Shown here piece after piece: positions 6,689 to 11,918 of a stretch of 11,918 nt of DNA (positions within the stretch are counted from its first letter, which is position 1; every line of letters begins with the position of its first letter). The position numbers and the translations under genes are program-made. This stretch comes from Hyphomicrobiales bacterium (GTDB lineage: Bacteria; Pseudomonadota; Alphaproteobacteria; Rhizobiales; Devosiaceae), in the NCBI GenBank assembly GCA_015487515.1, contig WFPQ01000312.1, forward strand, positions 1 through 11,918. The letters are read 5' to 3'. The notes under the pieces are model-generated. The model was given only the letters and a program-made list of their open reading frames with translations, did not search any database and was not told the origin of the DNA.

Positions 6689-7135
6689 TCATATTTTTTC
6701 AAGCTGGCCAATGCGCTGGCTCAATTTCTTGCGCAAGGCAAGCATTTCCCGGCTTTCTGGTTCTGGCTTGGTGACCTTTTGACCGGCCATGTCCGTCTGC
6801 CTGGCATCGAGTTCGACCAGTTTTTCCAATGTTCTTACCAACTGGCCCAGCAGTGCTATTTCCTTGTCATCAACATCTTCTACCATCGTGTTTTCCATGC
6901 GTTCAATCTGCTTGTCCAGAACCGCAAACATGCGCGAAATAAGGCGCCTTCTGCCGGCGGGACCGGTATCCTTGTAAGTTTTCCTGTTCCTTGGGGGCCA
7001 ACCGTGGCGGTTGCGGGCCTGCATGAGGGCAGAAACGGAAATGCCATGATTCTTGCAAATGTTGGCGATGGTCAGTTCACCAAGCCTGTATTCAGCTTCT
7101 ATGGCGGACCAATCAGGACCTGCATGTTTTGGCAA
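6689..7135 (-). CDS. terS: Small terminase, GTA gp1-like
   Basis: A 148-residue protein with an N-terminal helix-turn-helix (WSAIEAEYRLGELTIANICKNHGISVSALMQARNRHGW, 9-46). The middle and C-terminus are helical (about 67-112 and 128-148, ending MLALRKKLSQRIGQLEKI), suited to ring oligomerisation. In RcGTA the corresponding first gene encodes the small terminase, which hands DNA to the large subunit; GTA versions are thought to lack sequence-specific pac recognition. The start is a TTG at 7135-7133 with AGAGGT 5 nt upstream; no in-frame ATG exists nearby. The frame stays open far upstream, but no start codon or ribosome site supports extension, and a TATAAT lies about 28 bp upstream. It is the first gene of the cluster and leads directly into terL. 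Confidence 0.85.
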   Translation of the reverse strand: MPKHAGPDWSAIEAEYRLGELTIANICKNHGISVSALMQARNRHGWPPRNRKTYKDTGPAGRRRLISRMFAVLDKQIERMENTMVEDVDDKEIALLGQLVRTLEKLVELDARQTDMAGQKVTKPEPESREMLALRKKLSQRIGQLEKI

Positions 7136-7361
7136 TTTGACCTCTACCCGTCTGGCGACCAGATTATAAGGGCGCCCTCTCGACCCAATTCTGCGATTAT
7201 GAACAAAATATAACCCAACAGCGTGACGCGTGGATAAGTAAAATCTAGGAGGCTCAAAAACAGGATCCGTTAAGCTGCAAAATAGAAAACGAATAAAATT
7301 CTATCGGCTCGCAAACGATTTTAGGGAGAGGGGCGAAAAACCAGATTCCGATATGATGCCA
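7136..7361 (-). promoter_or_regulatory. AT-rich region upstream of GTA cluster with candidate promoter
   Basis: This 226-bp non-coding stretch lies between ycgN and g1. On the minus strand a perfect TATAAT lies at 7168-7163, which would start transcription near 7156 and leave a leader of about 20 nt with the ribosome site. No good TTGACA lies at 16-18 bp; the nearest match is a poor GAATTG, or a TTGGGT at the short distance of 14 bp. A 10-bp palindrome AGGGCGCCCT (7169-7178) abuts the -10 box, where a repressor or activator could bind. An inverted repeat ATAGAA/TTCTAT (7282-7304) lies upstream. Weak -35 boxes fit an activator-dependent promoter, as known for GTA control; that link is inference. 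Confidence 0.4.
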
Positions 7362-7811
7362 TCAGTCCCCGGGCTGCCAGTCAGGCCAGTCCACGATGTG
7401 ATCCTGCCATTCGCCATCCCTTACATCCCGTTCGTCCACCGTGCGCCCGCGAACGGAAATCCCGACCCTTACAATGGTTTCCCTGTCACCGCAAACCAGA
7501 GGGTGCCACCAGGCCAGCCCCCTGCCCTCGGCAAGACGCCTGTAGGCACAGGTGGGGGGAATCCAGGGAATCTTGCCGGCATTCTCAGGGGTTATCCTGA
7601 TACAGTCGGGAACTATCTCATGGCGATTTTCATAGTTGGAACATCTGCAGGTCTGTCCGTCAAGCAGCAGGCAATGGACATCGGACTTGAAAATTTTTCC
7701 GCTGTCCTCATCCTCGAGCTTGATCAGACAGCAGCGCCCGCAACCATCGCAAAGCGCCTCCCACTCTGCGGGAGTCATTTCATCAAGTTTCTTTTCTTCC
7801 CAAAATGCCAT
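7362..7811 (-). CDS. ycgN: YcgN family (UPF0260) cysteine-cluster protein
   Basis: A 149-residue cytosolic protein with ten cysteines, clearly of the UPF0260/YcgN family. It shows FWEEKKLDEMTPAEWEALCDGCGRCC (3-28, with the CxxCxxCC cluster), a C-x7-C-x-C region at residues 47-57, NYENRHEIVPDC (59-70), WIPPTCAYRRLAEGRGLAWWHPL (83-105) and the final WQDHIVDWPDW. The cysteine pattern suggests metal or iron-sulfur binding; the cellular role is not established. The ATG at 7811 matches where family members begin. A TTG at 7847 would add 12 unrelated residues. A candidate promoter lies upstream. It runs in the same direction as the GTA cluster but is separated from it by 226 bp, so it is probably an unrelated host gene. 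Confidence 0.9.
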   Translation of the reverse strand: MAFWEEKKLDEMTPAEWEALCDGCGRCCLIKLEDEDSGKIFKSDVHCLLLDGQTCRCSNYENRHEIVPDCIRITPENAGKIPWIPPTCAYRRLAEGRGLAWWHPLVCGDRETIVRVGISVRGRTVDERDVRDGEWQDHIVDWPDWQPGD

Positions 7812-7862
7812 TGATCCCGCGCTCTTGCTGTTATTAACGCTCTGCAATCAGGCTGATAGAAA

Positions 7863-7966
7863 ATTTCACCAGGATTTGAAATGTAAAAGACAAAATATAG
7901 GCCATCAAATGTATGATATGCATACTGGCAACAATTAATTGTCTGGATAACCCGGACCTGCCCGGG
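7863..7966. promoter_or_regulatory. Cluster of inverted repeats in divergent ycgN/PBP spacer
   Basis: The 200-bp spacer 7848-8047 separates two divergent genes and carries four symmetrical elements. They are ATTTCA/TGAAAT (7863-7882), GTATG/CATAC (7911-7925), a perfect 12-bp palindrome ACAATTAATTGT (7931-7942), and CCCGG/CCGGG (7951-7966). They are possible operator sites for one or both genes. The first overlaps the candidate ycgN -10 region. No convincing plus-strand promoter could be picked. Confidence 0.35.
7880..7908 (-). promoter_or_regulatory. Candidate sigma-70-type promoter for ycgN
   Basis: On the minus strand TTGATG (7908-7903) and TACATT (7885-7880) are separated by exactly 17 bp, each matching four of six consensus positions. 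Transcription would begin about 60 bp upstream of the preferred ycgN ATG. It is a pattern match only. Confidence 0.35.
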
Positions 7967-8047
7967 AAATTTTCCAAATGCCTTGCGCTGACAAAATTGA
8001 TAACTCATAAAAAGGACGCAAGTCTTTAGCAATCCCGGGGAAAAATC

Positions 8048-10243
8048 TTGCAAGACCCGTTCTACAACAAGCATCAGCGCAAAAAATCGGCTCCGCTTCT
8101 TGCGGCGGATGCATGGATAGATTCTTCCATGCATGATTTTTTCCAGTCGATCGGGGCGGCCTATACAAGATTTGAAGATCTGATGTCGGTGTTTCATGTC
8201 CATGGCATAAGGCGCTGGCTGGTGGAAATATTTTCGGACGCCCTAAGTTTCATGGCGATCGGAATGACCCTGCTGACCGCACTGGCCCTTCCGGCCTTTG
8301 ATGCAACGGCATACGGAGAATTCAACAAGGCTGAAGACTATTCGGTAATATTCCTTGACCGCTATGGCAACGAAATCGGGCGGCGGGGCATAAGAACCGA
8401 TGATTCGGTGGAACTGGAAATGCTGCCCGACCAGTTGATCAAGGCAACACTGGCCACCGAAGACAGAAGGTTTTATCTCCATTTCGGAATAGACGTGGTG
8501 GGAACGCTGCGCGCCCTGTTGACCAATGTAAGGGCCCAGTCGGTGGTAGAGGGGGGATCCTCCATAACCCAGCAGCTTGCCAAGATATTGTTCCTGACCT
8601 CCGATCAGACCATAGAACGCAAAATCAACGAGGCATTCCTGGCCCTGTGGCTGGAAGCCCGCTATACGAAAGACGAAATACTCAAGCTTTATTTCGACAG
8701 GGCCTACCTGGGGGGAGGCAATTTCGGAGTTGCGGCGGCTTCGGAATATTATTTCGGCAAATCGGTGCGCGACATAAACCTGGCCGAAGCCGCAATGCTT
8801 GCGGGAATGTTCAAGGCCCCTTCCAAATACGCCCCCCATATCGACCTGGCGGCAGCAAGGGCCCGGGCCAATGACGTGTTGTCCAACATGGTCGAAGCCG
8901 GATATCTTACCGAGGGACAGGTGACGGCAGCCAGAAGAATACCGGCCAGGGCCATAGAACGCCTGGATGACATAGAGTCCCCGAACTATTTCCTGGACTG
9001 GGCCTTTGAAAGGGTCAAGGAAATAGTGGGCAACAGCAATGCGGTCGGGTTCGTGGTAAAGACCACCATAGACCCGGTTCTGCAAAGCTATGCCGAACAG
9101 GCCGTGACTTCCATATTGCGGGAAAACGGCGAACAATATGACGTGGACCAGGCAGCATTGATTGCAACCGATCTGACCGGGGCGATCCGTTCCATGGTCG
9201 GGGGAGCGGATTACGGGCTGAGCCAATTCAACCGGGCCACGGATTCGGCGCGCCAGTCGGGCTCATCGTTCAAGCCGTTCGTCTATGCCACCGCCTTCGA
9301 GGAACTGGACTACACACCGGACACGGTAGTTGCCGACCAGCCGGTCTGCATCGGCAACTGGTGTCCACGCAATTACAGCCGGTCATACCGGGGCAATGTC
9401 ACCCTGATGACGGCACTCACCCGCTCCATCAACACGGTTCCGGTGACCCTTTCGATCAGAACCGGAAGAAAACCCATAGCGGACATGGCCCGGCGCCTGG
9501 GGATCACCAGCGAATTTGCAGTAACCAGATCGCTGGCGCTGGGAGTTGCATCAACATCGGTCATCGACATGAATTCGGCATTTTCGGTATTCGCAAACGG
9601 AGGTTACAAGGCCACCGGATACGGAATAACCTCCATCGAAACCCTGCGCGGGGAAAAAGTCTATGAATATGACAGCTCGGCCCAGCTTTCCGAACGGCTG
9701 ATAGAAGAAAGAACAGCCCGTTACATCAATACCATATTGCGAAACGTGGTAACCTCGGGAACCGGGCGCAAGGCCAATGTGGAAGGGGTTCCGGCAGCCG
9801 GAAAGACCGGAACCACCTCTTCGTCACGGGATGCATGGTTTGCCGGATATACGGGGAACTATGTGGCAACCGTATGGATGGGAAATGATGATTTCAGGGC
9901 CACCAAGCGGCTGACCGGAGGACGGCTGCCGGCAATGATCTGGCAAAAGTTCATGGAATTCGCCCACACCAACATAGAGGTGAAACCCCTGTTCGGAGTG
10001 GATTTCGAACCAAGGGCATTCGCCAGCGTTGAGAACGCACAGAATGATATCGGAACCGAAGAGGAAAGACCGGCAAACCTGCCCCCCCGGGCAGCGGAAA
10101 AACTGCTGGACCTGATGAATATCTTCAAGCAGGAACTGAGTGAGCAAAAGAATAACATCATCATGAATGAAAATGCCACCAAACCCGTTACCGCTCCAAC
10201 AGACAAAGGCCTTCCCGTTGCACAAGTGGGAACGGGAAATTGA
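8048..10243 (+). CDS. Bifunctional class A penicillin-binding protein (PBP1A-like)
   Basis: A 731-residue peptidoglycan synthase with transglycosylase and transpeptidase domains, anchored in the inner membrane and acting in the periplasm. A cytoplasmic N-terminus of about 65 residues leads to one membrane segment (about 66-84, LSFMAIGMTLLTALALPAF). The GT51 domain shows EDRRFYLHFGID (138-149, catalytic E138), EGGSSITQQLAK (168-179) and RKINEAFLALWLE (191-203). The transpeptidase domain has the nucleophile S406 in SSFK (406-409), SIN at 460-462 and KTGT at 586-589. The start is a TTG (8048) after GGGGA. The N-terminal PLLAADAWIDSSM block agrees with rhizobial relatives, so the TTG start is favoured over an ATG at codon 28. 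Ile codons are about half ATA, and AGA/AGG are frequent, unlike the capsid gene. The stop overlaps the next start. Confidence 0.95.
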   Translation: MQDPFYNKHQRKKSAPLLAADAWIDSSMHDFFQSIGAAYTRFEDLMSVFHVHGIRRWLVEIFSDALSFMAIGMTLLTALALPAFDATAYGEFNKAEDYSVIFLDRYGNEIGRRGIRTDDSVELEMLPDQLIKATLATEDRRFYLHFGIDVVGTLRALLTNVRAQSVVEGGSSITQQLAKILFLTSDQTIERKINEAFLALWLEARYTKDEILKLYFDRAYLGGGNFGVAAASEYYFGKSVRDINLAEAAMLAGMFKAPSKYAPHIDLAAARARANDVLSNMVEAGYLTEGQVTAARRIPARAIERLDDIESPNYFLDWAFERVKEIVGNSNAVGFVVKTTIDPVLQSYAEQAVTSILRENGEQYDVDQAALIATDLTGAIRSMVGGADYGLSQFNRATDSARQSGSSFKPFVYATAFEELDYTPDTVVADQPVCIGNWCPRNYSRSYRGNVTLMTALTRSINTVPVTLSIRTGRKPIADMARRLGITSEFAVTRSLALGVASTSVIDMNSAFSVFANGGYKATGYGITSIETLRGEKVYEYDSSAQLSERLIEERTARYINTILRNVVTSGTGRKANVEGVPAAGKTGTTSSSRDAWFAGYTGNYVATVWMGNDDFRATKRLTGGRLPAMIWQKFMEFAHTNIEVKPLFGVDFEPRAFASVENAQNDIGTEEERPANLPPRAAEKLLDLMNIFKQELSEQKNNIIMNENATKPVTAPTDKGLPVAQVGTGN

Positions 10244-10818
10244 AATTCCTGCTGCATCTGCTCGGACTGATCGGCATTGCAATGCTGGTGGGGCTTGGAT
10301 TGAGTTACCTTGCCCTTGAAAGGGGAAGCATATGGGGAACCATGCGCATCGGCCCCTGGACCGCATGGAAGGATATCGGATCACCGAACCCGGACCCCTA
10401 TACCAAGGCCTACTCCACCAGGTCGGGAGCCATAGTTCTGGCCCGGGCCGAGGGCATCAGTTTTGTTGCAGAAAGAGACAGTGACGGGAAAAGACTGCTG
10501 CGCCAGTGCTCCTACAGAATCGATGGCAACACCCCGGAAGCTGCCTTTTGGACCCTTTTTGCAACCCTTGATGACGGAACCGTCATTGCCGGGCAAAAGG
10601 ACCTTCCGGCCATACGCAGTTCAAGGATAAACCGGGCCGGGGACGGATCCTTCACCATAAGAGTGGGGCCGGACCTGGCAGCCGGCAACTGGCTGGAAAT
10701 GGAAGGGGAAGGAAACTTCAACCTGGTTCTGACCTTTTATGATTCCTCAATTGCATCGGGTCTTGAAGCCCCGGGAAACGACCTGCCATCAATAATCGGA
10801 GAGCGGTGCAGTGGCTAG
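10240..10818 (+). CDS. DUF1214 family membrane-anchored protein
   Basis: A 192-residue protein with an N-terminal membrane anchor (FLLHLLGLIGIAMLVGLGLSYLAL, 3-26) and a periplasmic DUF1214-like domain. Its marks are the GPWTAWKDIGSPNPDPYTKAYSTRSGAI region (38-65), FVAERDSDGKRLLRQCSYRIDG (75-96), FWTLFATLDDG (103-113) and NWLEMEGEGNFNLVLTFYD near the end. DUF1214 domains often occur next to DUF1254 domains, and that is the layout here; the biochemical role is unknown. The start is a TTG that overlaps the PBP stop as TTGA (10240-10243), with a GGGA-rich site upstream. It is therefore coupled to the PBP, and a role in the cell envelope is an inference from that. Confidence 0.82.
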   Translation: MKFLLHLLGLIGIAMLVGLGLSYLALERGSIWGTMRIGPWTAWKDIGSPNPDPYTKAYSTRSGAIVLARAEGISFVAERDSDGKRLLRQCSYRIDGNTPEAAFWTLFATLDDGTVIAGQKDLPAIRSSRINRAGDGSFTIRVGPDLAAGNWLEMEGEGNFNLVLTFYDSSIASGLEAPGNDLPSIIGERCSG

Positions 10819-11356
10819 GATATCCCTTTTGATAGTGGCAGGGGTGGTGCTTGGCATTGCCGTGCACATCGTGATCATATTGAGCATGCCGGCACTGGCA
10901 GAAAGAAACATCTGGAGCAGGATTTCGGCCCTGGACAATTTTGAAAAAATCACGGTTCTGGACGATATTTCACCGGGATCGCCAAATCCGCTAAGACTGG
11001 ACCCTGAAATCATATATGGAATTTGCCGGCTGGATCTGGCCAACGGGGTCGGTATCATAAATGCCCAAATGCCGGGAGATTTCTGGTCGGTTTCGGTATT
11101 TGATGCACAGGGGACTGCCGTTTATGGCACGACAAACCGCTCCATAGTGGGCCAGACGCTGAAACTGGGCATCTTTAACGATAATCAGATAAAGATGCTG
11201 GCAAACCAGGAACTTGATATCGAAGAGGGTCTGCTGATCGTGGAATCGAACATGAATGACATATTCGTCGTTCTAAGGGCTGCCCCTCCCTATCAGGCGG
11301 TAAGGAAACGGTTCAGGAGAAAACTGGCGGAAGCAGAATGCGCCAGCGCCCGATGA
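10811..11356 (+). CDS. DUF1254 family membrane-anchored protein
   Basis: A 181-residue protein with one N-terminal membrane segment (about 4-26, ISLLIVAGVVLGIAVHIVIILSM) and a periplasmic domain that fits the short DUF1254-type partner of DUF1214 proteins. Its marks are DPEIIYGICRLDLANGVGIINAQMPGDFWSVSVFDAQGTAVYGTTNR (64-110) and a basic end (VRKRFRRKLAEAE). Function is not established. The start is GTG at 10811 with GGAGAG about 7 nt upstream, overlapping the DUF1214 gene by 8 bp. This makes a three-gene coupled operon with the PBP. It ends 28 bp from a convergent gene, with no terminator hairpin seen between them. Confidence 0.78.
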   Translation: MARISLLIVAGVVLGIAVHIVIILSMPALAERNIWSRISALDNFEKITVLDDISPGSPNPLRLDPEIIYGICRLDLANGVGIINAQMPGDFWSVSVFDAQGTAVYGTTNRSIVGQTLKLGIFNDNQIKMLANQELDIEEGLLIVESNMNDIFVVLRAAPPYQAVRKRFRRKLAEAECASAR

Positions 11357-11384
11357 CAGCAATCCATGGCCCGTGTTCTGACCT

Positions 11385-11894
11385 TTACGGATTGCAAAAC
11401 CGACCGGCTATTGCAACCTGCATCCGTGCGGCCAGCAGGCCGAGCTGATCATCAACCTGCCGGGCGATCTCGTCAGGGGTTTCCAGCAACAGGTTTTCAA
11501 GGGCATAGGAGTAGGAATAATAGCGGAATTCAACCCTTGAAACAAAGCCTGTTATGGTTTTGCGGTTTTGCCCGGCCCGCTCGCTTATGGCCTGTCGGGT
11601 CACGGGGCTGACATCGGCAATATTCTGCATTGCCAGCAATCTTCGCCTGTCGGTGTTCTGAACGGCACAAATCGCATCAAAAACCGCCGGCAGGGTCATG
11701 ACATCAAGCTGCACCTCGTTGAGCAGGGCGCGATAACGGCCAGTGGAAGATGCAAAGGGCCTTGATCTGAGCCAGAGAAAATAATCGCTCCTGTCGGGAA
11801 CCTCCCCCGCAAGCGCCCTTGCACCCTGCCTGACAGGCGAAAGCCATGATTGCTTCTGCATGGGTGAAAAGAACCTTTGCATAAGGTTTTGCAT
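11385..11894 (-). CDS. Hypothetical soluble protein, unrecognised family
   Basis: A 169-residue frame I do not recognise. It has no signal peptide or membrane segment and looks largely helical and cytosolic. Notable pieces are FLWLRSRPFASSTGRYRALLNEVQLDVMTLP (39-69), a region rich in Arg, Gln and Asn (DRRRLLAMQNIADVSPVTRQAISERAGQNRKTI, 82-114), the aromatic stretch EFRYYSYSYALENLLLE (122-138), and a final helical DDQLGLLAARMQVAIAG. The ATG at 11894 has GAGGAA about 8 nt upstream. It converges on the DUF1254 gene with a 28-bp gap. The long open frame, good ribosome site and clean fit between neighbours support a real gene; no function can be offered. Confidence 0.7.
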   Translation of the reverse strand: MQNLMQRFFSPMQKQSWLSPVRQGARALAGEVPDRSDYFLWLRSRPFASSTGRYRALLNEVQLDVMTLPAVFDAICAVQNTDRRRLLAMQNIADVSPVTRQAISERAGQNRKTITGFVSRVEFRYYSYSYALENLLLETPDEIARQVDDQLGLLAARMQVAIAGRFCNP

Positions 11895-11918
11895 CCTTGT
11901 TTCCTCATCACTTTGGCC

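Noticed and set aside
5524..6774. Plus-strand frame of 416 codons opposite the large terminase
   Set aside because: Shadow of terL, which has complete ATPase and nuclease motifs on the minus strand.
1..7135. Ordinary prophage
   Set aside because: Gene order and protein types fit RcGTA-like clusters better and no integrase or att repeat is visible, but the left half is outside the window, so this is not fully excluded.
7201..7214. GAAC half-site resembling an alphaproteobacterial LexA box
   Set aside because: The second half-site at the required 7-bp spacing reads AACC rather than GAAC, so it does not match.
7136..7320. N-terminal extension of small terminase (frame open upstream of the TTG)
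   Set aside because: No usable start codon or ribosome site upstream, AT-rich promoter-like sequence, and a TATAAT directly before the TTG start.
8243..9226. Minus-strand frame of 327 codons inside the PBP gene
   Set aside because: Shadow of the PBP transglycosylase region; no plausible protein features.
1..11918. tRNA genes, CRISPR arrays, insertion sequences
   Set aside because: No cloverleaf-like segment, regularly spaced repeat, or transposase with terminal repeats was found by eye.

Overview
The window looks like chromosomal DNA of an alphaproteobacterium, probably near Hyphomicrobiales (Rhizobiales). The main reasons are a Rhodobacter-type gene transfer agent (GTA) head cluster and a PBP1A-like protein whose N-terminus and transglycosylase motifs resemble the rhizobial form. 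A DUF1214/DUF1254 membrane-protein pair coupled to it points the same way. The taxonomic assignment is inference from remembered family features, not a search result.

Left part (1-7135, all minus strand): read from right to left, the genes follow the order of the RcGTA structural cluster. They are small terminase (g1), large terminase (g2), portal (g3), two small genes in the g3.5 position, prohead protease (g4), HK97-fold major capsid (g5), head-tail adaptor (g6), stopper (g7), tail terminator (g8) and the start of the major tail protein (g9, cut by the window edge). Most genes overlap by a few bases or are spaced by 2-25 bp, as in one operon. Two gaps break this. A 150-bp gap between g2 and g3 holds an 11-bp GC-rich perfect stem-loop. 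A 112-bp gap between g5 and g6 holds three tandem hairpins, the last a textbook intrinsic terminator (10-bp stem, 7-nt loop, six U) facing the direction of transcription. An AT-rich region upstream of g1 carries a perfect TATAAT and a 10-bp palindrome.

Middle (7136-8047): a ycgN/UPF0260 cysteine-cluster gene on the minus strand lies upstream of the GTA cluster. A 200-bp divergent spacer with several inverted repeats separates it from the plus-strand operon.

Right part (8048-11356, plus strand): a bifunctional class A penicillin-binding protein is followed, with a 4-bp and then an 8-bp overlap, by DUF1214 and DUF1254 membrane proteins. They form a translationally coupled cell-envelope operon. 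A convergent gene of unknown function (11385-11894) closes the window. Nothing like a tRNA, CRISPR array, integrase or insertion sequence was seen.

The GTA head genes work together to build a small capsid, cleave its scaffold domain, package host DNA fragments through terminase and portal, and attach the tail. Every gene in view is open with recognisable catalytic residues, so the visible half of the cluster appears intact rather than decayed.
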